A stretch of 64,000 nt of DNA from NVTR01 sp036480115 (GCA_965224795.1 CBDDAE010000001.1:1302001-1366000), one strand, 5' to 3'. Positions 17,034 to 25,696 are shown, counted from the stretch's first letter. A program made the numbers and translations. Notes: generated by a model from the letters alone, not told the origin.

Positions 17034-17854
17034 GCCAACCACCGCTTTCGCCGCCGATAAGACCGCACATCACGAAACGATTTGCGCCCCTCTTCCGATA
17101 CGCCAAGGTAAAATTCTTTCACATCCGGGTTTTCCCGCAACTCATCCGCCGGCCCGTCCATCACCACACGCCCACTTTCCAGAATATAGCCGTAATGGGC
17201 AAAGCGCAGCGCCACATTGGTGTTCTGTTCGGCCAACAGGAACGACACGCCCTCGTCCTCGTTCAACCGTTTCACAATGCCAAATATTTCCTCAACCAAT
17301 TGCGGCGCCAGCCCCATGGATGGTTCATCAAGCAGGATGGTTTCCGGCTTGCTGAGCAACGCCCGACCAATGGCGATCATCTGTTGTTCGCCGCCTGACG
17401 TATATCCCGCCAGGCTTTTGCGCCGCTCCTTCAACCGGGGAAAATACGAATAGACCAACTCAAGATCGGCGTCCACAGCCCCGCGTCGGTCGCGCCGCGT
17501 ATAAGCCCCAGACATCAGGTTTTCCTCAACCGTCAGATGCTCAAAACAATGGCGCCCCTCCATCACCTGGATGACACCCATTTTTACCATATCCGCCGGG
17601 TCCATATGGCCAATACCCGCGCCGCGATATTCGATCGTGCCCTTGGTCACCTCACCACGTTCGCTGCGCAGCAGATTGGATATTGCTTTTAGCGTCGTTG
17701 ATTTCCCGGCCCCGTTGCCGCCTAGCAGCGCGGTAATTCCGCCCTTGGGCACGCTTAGGCTAACACCCTTAAGCACCAAAATGACGTGATCATAAATCAC
17801 CTCAATATTATTGACCTCAAGCAGGGTCTCTTTGGGTTTGGCGGCGTCCAGCAT
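17030..17854 (-). CDS. branched-chain amino-acid type ABC transporter ATPase (LivF-like)
   Basis: A 274-residue ATP-binding subunit. Walker A is GGNGAGKS, the signature YTSGGEQQM replaces LSGGQ, and Walker B is ETILLDEPSMGL followed by a switch histidine-less LLAEQN. This is the LivF subtype. ATG at 17854 is chosen; a TTG 18 bases upstream gives a longer form without better support. The C-terminus has a basic extension (SYRRRKRWLA). It follows the binding-protein gene after a hairpin that may lower its expression. The following ligase gene overlaps it. Confidence 0.92.
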   Translation of the reverse strand: MLDAAKPKETLLEVNNIEVIYDHVILVLKGVSLSVPKGGITALLGGNGAGKSTTLKAISNLLRSERGEVTKGTIEYRGAGIGHMDPADMVKMGVIQVMEGRHCFEHLTVEENLMSGAYTRRDRRGAVDADLELVYSYFPRLKERRKSLAGYTSGGEQQMIAIGRALLSKPETILLDEPSMGLAPQLVEEIFGIVKRLNEDEGVSFLLAEQNTNVALRFAHYGYILESGRVVMDGPADELRENPDVKEFYLGVSEEGRKSFRDVRSYRRRKRWLA

Positions 17855-17880
17855 TCGATTTTTTCTTTGCAAAATACTTA

Positions 17881-17912
17881 AAAGAACCCCGGCGACCCTA
17901 AAGCCGCCGGGG
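17881..17912 (-). terminator. intercistronic hairpin / partial terminator after the binding-protein gene
   Basis: CCCCGGCG and CGCCGGGG pair perfectly around a ten-base loop (17887-17912). Read on the minus strand the stem is followed by TTCTTTT. It lies 13 bases after the stop of the periplasmic binding protein and before the LivF-like gene. Such hairpins commonly keep the binding-protein message abundant while reducing read-through. Confidence 0.7.
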
Positions 17913-17925
17913 ATGTTATTTCAGA

Positions 17926-19212
17926 TCAGTTACACCGCTCAGTGATGTTGTTTTCAGCCGCAAACGCTGCTGAATCCGCTGCAATCAAACCGCTAACAAT
18001 ATCAGCATCCGGTTCAATATAATCGGTGATCAGGCTCCAGGTTTTGGATGCCGCATCCCACTGCTGAACCGCCGCAAGGCCGTTACCGCCGTGATTTTCG
18101 CAAGACACCGAAAACGCCGGACCAAAGCCGGGCAACCCAAGGGCCGCCATCTTTTCATCTGACATTTCCAACGCTTCCATACCGTCGCGCATCATGGCTG
18201 CATCTATCTGTGCAACACCGTGGATACCCTGCGCCGTTTTCACAGCTTCAACAGCAAGCATCGCCGCGTAAAGCCCACGGTTATACAACACAGTCCCGGT
18301 CTGATCCCCGGCACCCGCCTTCATCCCCGTATCGTAAATATGGGTTTTCAGGTCGTCATATAGCGGGAAGTCATTGCCCGGCGCATGGATTGCCAAAGCT
18401 TTATAACCATTGGCCCCGTCACCGGCTGGCAACACATCATTTTCAGACGCAGACCACCAGACCCCGATGAAATGATCCATCGGATAGCGAATATTCACCG
18501 CTTCCTGTATGGCCGCCGGGTTCATCGCACCCCAGCCCCACATCAGCACGTAATCAGGCTTTTCACGCCGGATTTGCAGCCACTGTGATTTCTGGTCCTG
18601 CATGGTGGCACCTTCTACCGGCAGCAGGCTTACGTTAAAGCCGTGCTTTTCGGCCAGCGCATTCAGCGTTGGAATTGGTTCCTTGCCGTATGCCCCGTTC
18701 AAAAACAACAGCGCAATGGTCTTGCCATTCAGATCGCCGCCCTCTTGGTCCAGAATATGCTTTACCGCAACTGACGCACCGTTCCAGTAGTTGGTGGGAT
18801 AGTTGAACACCCATTCAAACACCTTGCCGTTGGCCGCAGATGTACGCCCATAGCCCATGGAATGCACCGGGATGTTATCCACGCCGGTTTTCGGGATGAT
18901 GTTATAGGTGATGCCGGTTGACAGCGGCTGATACAGCAGCGCGCCGGACCCCTTGGTGCTTTCATAGCATTCCACACCCTTTTCGGTGGAATAGCCGGTT
19001 TCGCATTCGATCACGTCGATCTTCACGCCGCCAACGCCGCCATCGCGTTCGTTGATCATGTTAAAGTAGTCCGCGTAGCCGTCGGCAAACGGAATACCGC
19101 CCGCCGCATAGGGGCCAGTGCGATAGCTAAGCGATGGGAACACAAGGTCCGCCAGCACCGGGCTTGCCGCCATTACGGCCGCCACGGCCATTGTTGCTAG
19201 TTTCAGTTTCAT
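17926..19212 (-). CDS. ABC transporter periplasmic substrate-binding protein (LivJ/Peripla_BP_6 type)
   Basis: A secreted binding protein of 428 residues. The signal peptide MKLKLATMAVAAVMAASPVLA is followed by the first binding-fold strand (LVFPSLSYRTGPYAAGG). A conserved pair of cysteines (ECETGYSTEKGVECYE) is typical of this sub-family of larger LivJ-like proteins, found with aromatic- or acyl-CoA-ligase-linked transporters. The ligand is unknown. ATG at 19212 has GGGAGGA eight bases upstream; the frame to 19338 has no support. It sits between the permease and ATPase genes of one operon. Confidence 0.9.
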   Translation of the reverse strand: MKLKLATMAVAAVMAASPVLADLVFPSLSYRTGPYAAGGIPFADGYADYFNMINERDGGVGGVKIDVIECETGYSTEKGVECYESTKGSGALLYQPLSTGITYNIIPKTGVDNIPVHSMGYGRTSAANGKVFEWVFNYPTNYWNGASVAVKHILDQEGGDLNGKTIALLFLNGAYGKEPIPTLNALAEKHGFNVSLLPVEGATMQDQKSQWLQIRREKPDYVLMWGWGAMNPAAIQEAVNIRYPMDHFIGVWWSASENDVLPAGDGANGYKALAIHAPGNDFPLYDDLKTHIYDTGMKAGAGDQTGTVLYNRGLYAAMLAVEAVKTAQGIHGVAQIDAAMMRDGMEALEMSDEKMAALGLPGFGPAFSVSCENHGGNGLAAVQQWDAASKTWSLITDYIEPDADIVSGLIAADSAAFAAENNITERCN

Positions 19213-19264
19213 CGGTATTTTTCCTCCCTGGGTTATTATCCGATTTTCTTCGTCCGGCCCCACA

Positions 19265-20341
19265 TTAATGCGGGAACGGCCATAGTCGTAATTTCTCTTT
19301 TGTAATGCGCCAAAGTCGTGCCAACCCGTGGGGTTCAACGATCAGAAAGATCACGATAAGCAGCCCCACTGACATCACTTCAACATGGGTCGCCAGATCG
19401 GTCGGCCAGCCCCACCAGCCGGTCAGAACATTCTTCATCAGAACCGGAAACAGCACCATAAACGCCGCCCCGGCGAAAGAGCCAAAGATCGATCCCAAGC
19501 CGCCGATAATCACCATGAACAAAAGCAAAAAACTTTTCTGAATGCTGAATGTATCCGCCACCTCAACCGCACCAAGATAGACGCTGAAAAACAGCGCCCC
19601 GGCGATGCCAATGAAAAAGCTGGATACCGCAAACGCACTTAGTTTCGCGCCCAGTGGATTGACCCCGATAATCTCGGCGGCAATATCCATATCCCGGATC
19701 GCCATCCATTTGCGCCCCACCGAACCGCGGGTCAGATTGCGCGCGATCAGCGCCAAGCCTGTCGCAAAGCTTAGGCAAAACAGGTATTTCACAGCCACAC
19801 TTGCCGCCGGACCGGTGACCTGGAAACCAAAGCTGGTGCGGGGTGGCGAATTGATAATCCCGGTAGGGGAATAGTTAAAAAACCAACCCACTTTGTTGAA
19901 CAACCAAACCAGAAAAAACTGCGCCGCCAGTGTCGCCACCGCCAGATAGAACCCCTTGATGCGCAAGGATGGCAGCCCAAACAACACGCCAACACCCGCC
20001 GTGATAAACCCGGCCAAAATAACATGAATGGCAAAATTCACATCTGGAAAACTGGTCATCAGCTTATAGCTTGCAAAGGCCCCCACCGCCATGAAACCAC
20101 CGCTGCCAAGGCTGACCAATCCGGTATATCCGGTCAGTATATTCAGCCCCAGTGCCGCGATGGCGTAAATCAGGAACGGCAGCAAAACCGCGTTGGCCCA
20201 ATAGTCGTTTATGATGAACGGCACCACCAGAAACGCCACAGCCATAAAGACGTAAAACGCCATGCGATCAAACCGGATCGGGAATGTTTGGCTGTCCTCT
20301 TTGTAGGACGCCGAAAAATCGCCTGCTTCACGGTAGATCAT
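19265..20341 (-). CDS. ABC transporter permease (LivM-like)
   Basis: An inner-membrane subunit of 358 residues with about ten hydrophobic segments. Recognisable LivM features include LGLNILTGYTGLVSLGSGGFMAVGAF in the first half, and the cytoplasmic coupling helix GRKWMAIRDMDIAAEIIGVN, followed by AFAVSSFFIGIAGALF. It pairs with the LivH-like permease to form the channel. It follows LivH after a short repeat (copy 3). Confidence 0.93.
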   Translation of the reverse strand: MIYREAGDFSASYKEDSQTFPIRFDRMAFYVFMAVAFLVVPFIINDYWANAVLLPFLIYAIAALGLNILTGYTGLVSLGSGGFMAVGAFASYKLMTSFPDVNFAIHVILAGFITAGVGVLFGLPSLRIKGFYLAVATLAAQFFLVWLFNKVGWFFNYSPTGIINSPPRTSFGFQVTGPAASVAVKYLFCLSFATGLALIARNLTRGSVGRKWMAIRDMDIAAEIIGVNPLGAKLSAFAVSSFFIGIAGALFFSVYLGAVEVADTFSIQKSFLLLFMVIIGGLGSIFGSFAGAAFMVLFPVLMKNVLTGWWGWPTDLATHVEVMSVGLLIVIFLIVEPHGLARLWRITKEKLRLWPFPH

Positions 20342-20353
20342 CGCTGCCCACCC

Positions 20354-20385
20354 TTCTTCTTTTCACAAATACCTCCGCCGGAGGC
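20354..20385 (+). repeat. short intergenic repeat, CCGCCGGAGGC type, copy 3
   Basis: The right half contains a perfect small palindrome CCTCC-GCC-GGAGG. It lies between the stop of the LivH-like gene and the start of the LivM-like gene, so it is transcribed inside the operon. Related copies are at 3407-3438 and 11567-11598. Confidence 0.62.
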
Positions 20386-20402
20386 TTCAACATTTGCCAA
20401 AC

Positions 20403-21365
20403 TCAAACCCTCTCAATTATCTTATCACCGAACAGCCCTTGCGGACGGAACACCAGAAACAACAGCGCCAGAACATAGGCGAACCAGTTCTCGGTGGCAC
20501 CACCAATCAGCGGCCCGATGGAAAACTCAAACAGTTTTTCGCCCACTCCAATGATCAACCCGCCGACAATTGCTCCGGGGATCGACGTGAACCCGCCCAA
20601 CATCAGAACCGGCAGCGCCTTTAGCGCGATCAGTGACAGTGAAAACTGTACCCCCGATTTCGCGCCCCACATCATGCCCGCCACCAGCGCCACAATGCCA
20701 GCAATCGACCAGACCAGCACCCAGATGAACCGCAGGCTAATCCCCACCGACAAGGCCGCCTGATGGTCATCCGCCACAGCCCGCAACGCGCGGCCCTGTT
20801 TGGTGTATTGAAAAAACAGCGTCAGCGTGATCACCAGTATCACCGCAATCACCGCCGCAACCATATCCAGCTTATCAATGAACAGCCCGTAGCCAAACCA
20901 GCCGAACGTCGTGGTTTCAACTGCGTCCGAAATTCCCTGCGGCAGACCGACATTCAGGATCTTAGTCTCAGATCCCCACATCAGATCGCCAAACCCTTCC
21001 AGAATAAACGCCAACCCGATGGTAGCCATGAACAGGATAATCTCGGGCTGGTTGACCAGATGTTTCAGCACAAACCGCTCAATGACAATCGCCAGTATGA
21101 CCATAACCCCGATGGTCAGAATGATCGCCAGAACGGCAGGCACTTCCCAGCCAAATTCGTGGATATTGGTGCCAAATACCGCATTGATCAAATGGCTAAA
21201 GGGCACCTCCCCTTCCATGATCCCCACCAGCGTCAGCGCCGCAAACAGCGCCATCACCCCCTGGGCATAATTGAACACGCCACTGGCCTTGAAGATCAGC
21301 ACAAATCCAAGGGCGACCAGCGAATATAGCACGCCGGCCATCAGCCCGTTCAACACCACTTCCAT
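20403..21365 (-). CDS. ABC transporter permease (LivH-like)
   Basis: An inner-membrane subunit of 320 residues with about eight or nine hydrophobic segments. It shows the LivH opening NGLMAGVLYSLVALGFVLIF, FNYAQG, the coupling helix GRALRAVADDHQAALSVGI and the end LLFLVFRPQGLFG. ATG at 21365 (MEVVLNGLM) is chosen because family members begin there; the open frame upstream crosses an 11-base repeat array and is rejected. The gap to the preceding ATPase gene is 96 bases and holds that array. Confidence 0.93.
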   Translation of the reverse strand: MEVVLNGLMAGVLYSLVALGFVLIFKASGVFNYAQGVMALFAALTLVGIMEGEVPFSHLINAVFGTNIHEFGWEVPAVLAIILTIGVMVILAIVIERFVLKHLVNQPEIILFMATIGLAFILEGFGDLMWGSETKILNVGLPQGISDAVETTTFGWFGYGLFIDKLDMVAAVIAVILVITLTLFFQYTKQGRALRAVADDHQAALSVGISLRFIWVLVWSIAGIVALVAGMMWGAKSGVQFSLSLIALKALPVLMLGGFTSIPGAIVGGLIIGVGEKLFEFSIGPLIGGATENWFAYVLALLFLVFRPQGLFGDKIIERV

Positions 21366-21413
21366 GGCGAAAGTAAAACTTCTCAGGCATCGGCGTTTTC
21401 CCCTTGAAAAATT

Positions 21414-21457
21414 GTCTGACGCAAGTCTGACAGAAGTCTGACGAAAGTCTGACACCC
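21414..21457. repeat. 11-base tandem direct repeats, four units
   Basis: GTCTGACGCAA, GTCTGACAGAA, GTCTGACGAAA and GTCTGACACCC follow one another without gaps. The seven-base core GTCTGAC is identical in all four, and the last four bases vary. The unit length is close to one helical turn, so the cores all face the same side of the DNA. The array lies between the LivG-like and LivH-like genes. A protein-binding site or a slippage-grown spacer are both possible. Confidence 0.85.
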
Positions 21458-21461
21458 CAAT

Positions 21462-22286
21462 TCAGTCATGACTGACCCCCAGATAGGCATCGATTACCGC
21501 CTGATTGTTGCGCACCTCGTCGGGTGTTCCGTCACCGATTTTGCGGCCATAATCCATCACAACCACCCGGTCAGACAGGTCCATGACCACGCCCATATCG
21601 TGTTCAATCAGGCAGATTGTGGTGCCAAATTCATCGTTCACATCCAGGATAAAGCGGCTCATGTCTTCCTTTTCTTCGACGTTCATTCCGGCCATTGGTT
21701 CGTCCAGCAACAGCAGTTTTGGCTCGGCCGCTAATGCGCGCGCCAGCTCAACCCGTTTCTTTAGTCCATAGGGCAAGCGCCCCACCGGGGTCTTCCTAAT
21801 GCTTTGAATTTCAAGGAAATCTATGATCCGCTCAACTTTTTCGCGGTTCTCGAATTCTTCCTTTTGCGCCCGGCCCTGCCAAATCGCCTGGGCCCAAATG
21901 CCAGTTTTCATATGGGTCAGTCGCCCGGTCATGACGTTGTCCAAAACGCTCATGCCTTCAAACAGCGCGATGTTCTGGAACGTGCGGGCAATGCCCTGCT
22001 GGGCCACTTTGAAAGGCTTCATCGCCGGGCGTTTTGGGAACCGCTGAAACCAGACCTCGCCTTCTTGCGGGACATAGAACCCCGAAATGACGTTCAGCAT
22101 AGATGATTTTCCGGCCCCATTTGGCCCGATGATCGCCCGGATTTCACCTTCCTGAATGTCGAAAGATATATCCTGAATAGCCACCACCCCGCCAAAGCGC
22201 AGCGTAATATTTTTCATCTCCATCAGCACCTTGCCAATTTCACGGCCATCAGCGGTGGTGTAGGCCTGCGGGCTTAGGTCGCTCAT
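21462..22286 (-). CDS. branched-chain amino-acid type ABC transporter ATPase (LivG-like)
   Basis: A 274-residue ATP-binding subunit with Walker A GPNGAGKS, Q-loop FQNIALFEGMSV, a signature reading LPYGLKKRVELARAL in place of LSGGQ, and Walker B LLLLDEPMAGM followed by IEHDM with the switch histidine. It ends AVIDAYLGVSHD, typical of LivG. Its ATG overlaps the stop of the acyl-CoA ligase gene by four bases (ATGA), so the ligase and the transporter are translationally coupled. Confidence 0.93.
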   Translation of the reverse strand: MSDLSPQAYTTADGREIGKVLMEMKNITLRFGGVVAIQDISFDIQEGEIRAIIGPNGAGKSSMLNVISGFYVPQEGEVWFQRFPKRPAMKPFKVAQQGIARTFQNIALFEGMSVLDNVMTGRLTHMKTGIWAQAIWQGRAQKEEFENREKVERIIDFLEIQSIRKTPVGRLPYGLKKRVELARALAAEPKLLLLDEPMAGMNVEEKEDMSRFILDVNDEFGTTICLIEHDMGVVMDLSDRVVVMDYGRKIGDGTPDEVRNNQAVIDAYLGVSHD

Positions 22287-24247
22287 TCCGCCGCCACCAT
22301 TTGCTCACCCACAACAGCCGCATCGCGGATTTCAAGCGTCGCTGAAATTGTCCCCTTGCGCCCGTCTTCATAGGTCACTTCGGTCTCGGTAAATTGCTGG
22401 GTTGATCCATCGTAAAGCGCAGTAATTAGATCTTTAAATTTATCTTCTACAATCACCCGGCGCACTTTGCGGGTGCGGGTCATTTCGCCGTCATCCGCGT
22501 CCAGTTCTTTGTGCAGGATCAGGAAGCGATGTATCTGGCAGCCCGATAGCATTTCGTCAGCCGCCACTGATTTGTTCACCTCTTCCACATGCTGCTGAAT
22601 GGTGGCGTAAACCTGCGGATGCCCGGCCAGTTCCTGATAAGATGCATAGGCAATATTGTTGCGTTCAGCCCAGTTGCCTACCGCCGTCAGGTCGATATTG
22701 ATGAAGGCAGTGCAATAATCCAAGCCATTGCCAAACACCACGACTTCCAGAATATTGGGGAAGAATTTTAGTTTGTTTTCAACGTATTTGGGGGCGAATA
22801 ACCGCCCGTCCGACATTTTGCCAACGTCCTTAGCGCGGTCAATAATCCGCAAGTGCCCACTGCCCTCTTCGATAAATCCAGCGTCACCTGTGGCCACCCA
22901 ACCGTCGGCATCTTTGGTTTCTGCGGTGCTTTTCGGGTTCTTGAAATATTCGACGAACACGCCGGGCGAGCGATAAAAAACTTCGCCATTTTCCGCGATC
23001 CGCAATTCAACCCCGGGGGACGGTACACCAACTGTATCGGCCCGAACTTCACCATCCGGTTGCTGGGTGATAAACACGCCTGCTTCTGTCTGGCCGTAAA
23101 GCTGTTTCAGGTTGATCCCAAGTGATCGGTAAAACGAAAATATTTCTGGGCCGATCGCCTCACCGGCAGTGTAGCCGACGCGCACTTTGGTAAAACCCAA
23201 CGTGTTTTTCAGCGGGCCGTAGACAAACAGGTTGCCAAGTCCGTATTTTAAACGATCCCATGAGCCCACCGATTTGCCGTCTAAAATATCACCGCCAACC
23301 TTTTTGGCGTGTTCCATGAAGATTTTGAATAACCAGCGTTTAAACCGTCCGGCATCTTCCATGCGGATCATCACGTTAGTCAGTTGGGTTTCAAACACCC
23401 GAGGTGGGGCAAAATAATAGGTTGGGCCGATCTCGCGCAGATTGGTCATCATGGTTTCAGGCGATTCAGGGCAATTCACGCAAAACCCCGTCCAATAAGC
23501 CTGCCCGATGGAAAAAATGAAATCCCCGACCCATGCCATTGGCAGATAGGCCAAAACCTCATCCCCGGGATGCAGGTGATCAAACTCGGACGAATTTTTT
23601 GAGGTTTCGATAATATTGCGGTTGGACAGCACCACGCCCTTGGGTCGTCCAGTGGTGCCAGAGGTGTAAAGCATGACGCAAGTGTCATCATAACCGATCG
23701 CGTCGGTGCGCTTTTTCAGCTCAGCCTCAAAGCGTTCATGGGCGACGCGCCCTTCGGCCTGCATGTCGTGTATTGAATGCATGCGGGCGTGATCGTATTT
23801 GCGCAATCCCCGCGGATCAAGGTAGACGATATGCTTGATTTCCTGAACCTGATCCTGAATTTCCAGAACCTTGTCGACCTGCTCCTGATCCCCAGCCACC
23901 ACGAAACTGGCGCCGCAATGTTCCAGCACATAGGCCATTTCTTCCGCTACTGCATCTTGATACAGCGGCACTGGAACGGCCCCCACCATTTGCGCCGCAA
24001 CCATTGACCAATAAAGCGCCGGACGGTTGCGTCCGATGACAGCAATATGATCCCCCGGCTCGACCCCAAGTGACAGAAACCCAAGTGCCATAGCCCGGAC
24101 TTCTTCTGAAACCTGAAACCATGTCCAGCTTTGCCAAATACCGAATTCTTTTTCACGGTAAGCGGCTTTGCTACCAAACTTGCTAGCATTGCGCAAAAGT
24201 AGGGCGGGAATAGAAATAGCCGTCACAGGTGCCGCAGTGTCGTTCAA
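22283..24247 (-). CDS. AMP-forming long-chain acyl-CoA synthetase-like protein
   Basis: An adenylate-forming ligase of 654 residues that activates a carboxylic acid to its CoA thioester. The P-loop is MLYTSGTTGRPKGVV near residue 200, followed by YGQTEAGVF (A5 motif), DGWVATGDAGF (A7) and IIDRAKDVGKMSDG (A8). It is of the large long-chain type. The best start is TTG at 24247, because GGGAGGA lies eight bases upstream; a TTG at 24271 would overlap that site. It is the first gene of the transporter operon. The substrate could be a fatty or aromatic acid. Confidence 0.9.
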   Translation of the reverse strand: MNDTAAPVTAISIPALLLRNASKFGSKAAYREKEFGIWQSWTWFQVSEEVRAMALGFLSLGVEPGDHIAVIGRNRPALYWSMVAAQMVGAVPVPLYQDAVAEEMAYVLEHCGASFVVAGDQEQVDKVLEIQDQVQEIKHIVYLDPRGLRKYDHARMHSIHDMQAEGRVAHERFEAELKKRTDAIGYDDTCVMLYTSGTTGRPKGVVLSNRNIIETSKNSSEFDHLHPGDEVLAYLPMAWVGDFIFSIGQAYWTGFCVNCPESPETMMTNLREIGPTYYFAPPRVFETQLTNVMIRMEDAGRFKRWLFKIFMEHAKKVGGDILDGKSVGSWDRLKYGLGNLFVYGPLKNTLGFTKVRVGYTAGEAIGPEIFSFYRSLGINLKQLYGQTEAGVFITQQPDGEVRADTVGVPSPGVELRIAENGEVFYRSPGVFVEYFKNPKSTAETKDADGWVATGDAGFIEEGSGHLRIIDRAKDVGKMSDGRLFAPKYVENKLKFFPNILEVVVFGNGLDYCTAFINIDLTAVGNWAERNNIAYASYQELAGHPQVYATIQQHVEEVNKSVAADEMLSGCQIHRFLILHKELDADDGEMTRTRKVRRVIVEDKFKDLITALYDGSTQQFTETEVTYEDGRKGTISATLEIRDAAVVGEQMVAAE

Positions 24248-24349
24248 TTTGCGTTCCTCCCAGTACCGCAAGCCCTGTCTGCTTGGGCAGATCTGAAGGG
24301 CGGTGAATCGGATCGTAAACTGAGAAACAAACCAAAGCTAGTGTATTTA

Positions 24350-24363
24350 TGAACGTCCGTTCA
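24350..24363. promoter_or_regulatory. TGAACG-TC-CGTTCA palindrome, possible TetR-type operator
   Basis: Six-base arms with a two-base spacer form a perfect 14-base inverted repeat in the gap between the acyl-CoA ligase operon and the divergent lysine-catabolism genes. It lies about 100 bases upstream of the ligase start. Motifs of this shape are bound by several TetR-family regulators of acyl-CoA metabolism. No regulator gene is adjacent, so the assignment is inference. Confidence 0.55.
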
Positions 24364-24370
24364 ATTAAAT

Positions 24371-24400
24371 TTGATTTCCTATTGTCATTGATATGCTAAT
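24371..24400 (+). promoter_or_regulatory. possible promoter of the small-protein/saccharopine unit
   Basis: TTGATT (24371-24376) and GCTAAT (24395-24400) are 18 bases apart. The predicted start is within a few bases of ATG 24409, which has no ribosome binding site, so the two weak observations agree with a leaderless message. The boxes alone are only fair matches. Confidence 0.35.
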
Positions 24401-24408
24401 CTTTTGTC

Positions 24409-24570
24409 ATGGATCCTTTTGTAATGGCATTTTATGCAATCATTTGCGGTACCCTTGGCTGGGCAGCACCAAGTATTGGCGGTGCGCCCTTTCGCCTTAT
24501 CGTCGGGGCCCTTGTCGGTATCATAGCGGCTACCGTATTGCCCCTTCTTAGATCGACGGTAGGATACTGA
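24409..24570 (+). CDS. small hydrophobic protein, 53 residues
   Basis: An open frame of 53 codons starting MDPFVMAFYAIICGTLGW and ending LPLLRSTVGY. Two hydrophobic stretches (residues 4-20 and 27-47) with small residues at the turn suggest a two-helix membrane protein. There is no clear ribosome binding site; a leaderless message is possible. It lies 59 bases upstream of the lysine-forming saccharopine dehydrogenase on the same strand. It is not a family I can name, and I cannot exclude chance, though the clean membrane pattern argues for a gene. Confidence 0.55.
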   Translation: MDPFVMAFYAIICGTLGWAAPSIGGAPFRLIVGALVGIIAATVLPLLRSTVGY

Positions 24571-24629
24571 AACCCCGCATTGGCAAGCGTTCTGACTTGG
24601 CCTAAACCTTTGATCAAAGGGGTGAATTC

Positions 24630-25685
24630 ATGACACAAATCTGGGTACGTGCTGAACAACGCGAACATGAAGAACGGGTTGGCATAACGCCTGAAGGTGT
24701 GGTCGAACTGATGGCTAAAGGCTTTCGTGTAAGTGTTGAACAAAGCAGCGTCCGGGCGATCCCGATTGACGGGTATGTGGACACAGGCTGCGATATTGTC
24801 GCCGAAAACAGTTGGCCCGATGCCCCGGATGACGCGATCATTTTTGGGTTGAAGGAACTGCCCGAAGACGGCACGCCCCTGTGCCACCGCCACATAATGT
24901 TTGGTCACGCCTATAAAGGGCAGGCTGATGGTCGCGTGTTGCTGGACCGGTTTCAGGCCGGTGGTGGTGCCCTTTATGACCTGGAGTATTTGGTTGGTGA
25001 AGATGGTCGGCGGGTGGCCGCATTTGGCTATTGGGCTGGTTTTGCCGGGGCGGCGGTGTCGTTGAAATCCTGGGCTGCACAAAAGCGGGGGGGCCTTTGC
25101 GCGCCGGTGTCGACATATCCCAGTGCGGATGAACTGGTCAAAGATATCCAGAATGAACTGGACGCCACTGGCATGCCTCGCCCAACCGCCATTGTTATCG
25201 GTGCCTTGGGGCGCGTTGGCAGTGGGACACGCGATCTGTGCAAATCACTGAGCGTCGCAACAACCGACTGGGACATGGCCGAAACCGCAGGCGGTGGCCC
25301 GTTCCCGCAGGTTTTGCAGCATGATATTTTCCTGAACTGTATTCTTGCCGCCCCCGGTTGCCCGGTATTCGTGCCGGCCTGCGCCAAAACCGAACCGCGC
25401 CAACTATCAGTAATCGGCGATATCGCCTGCGATCCAACATCCGAATTTTCCCCGATCAAAGTCTATGATCGCACTACAACATGGGACGCGCCCGCCTTGC
25501 GTGCCCATGATGATCCACCGCTAGATGTAACAGCTATCGATAACTTACCCAGCATTTTACCCGTAGAAAGCTCGATCGATTATGCCGGGCAGCTTTTGCC
25601 ATCACTGGCGACGCTTAACAGGCTTGACTCTGGTGTCTGGGGACGCGCAAAAGCAATGTTTGACCAGCATGTAGCGCGGGTTTGA
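24630..25685 (+). CDS. saccharopine dehydrogenase (NAD+, L-lysine-forming), LYS1 type
   Basis: A cytoplasmic oxidoreductase of 351 residues joining or splitting lysine and 2-oxoglutarate through saccharopine. It begins like alanine dehydrogenase relatives (QIWVRAEQREHEERVGITPEGV), with GLKELP and MFGHAYKGQ carrying the conserved lysine and histidine of the active site, and a dinucleotide-binding strand AIVIGALGRVGSGT. In bacteria the usual direction is lysine breakdown by lysine-2-oxoglutarate reductase activity. The next gene, 11 bases later, encodes the partner enzyme, so the two form the first two steps of the saccharopine route. Confidence 0.92.
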   Translation: MTQIWVRAEQREHEERVGITPEGVVELMAKGFRVSVEQSSVRAIPIDGYVDTGCDIVAENSWPDAPDDAIIFGLKELPEDGTPLCHRHIMFGHAYKGQADGRVLLDRFQAGGGALYDLEYLVGEDGRRVAAFGYWAGFAGAAVSLKSWAAQKRGGLCAPVSTYPSADELVKDIQNELDATGMPRPTAIVIGALGRVGSGTRDLCKSLSVATTDWDMAETAGGGPFPQVLQHDIFLNCILAAPGCPVFVPACAKTEPRQLSVIGDIACDPTSEFSPIKVYDRTTTWDAPALRAHDDPPLDVTAIDNLPSILPVESSIDYAGQLLPSLATLNRLDSGVWGRAKAMFDQHVARV

Positions 25686-25696
25686 TAGGGGCTGAT

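Noticed and set aside
21414..21457. 11-base repeats considered as a CRISPR array
   Set aside because: Units follow without spacers and are far too short; no cas genes are present.
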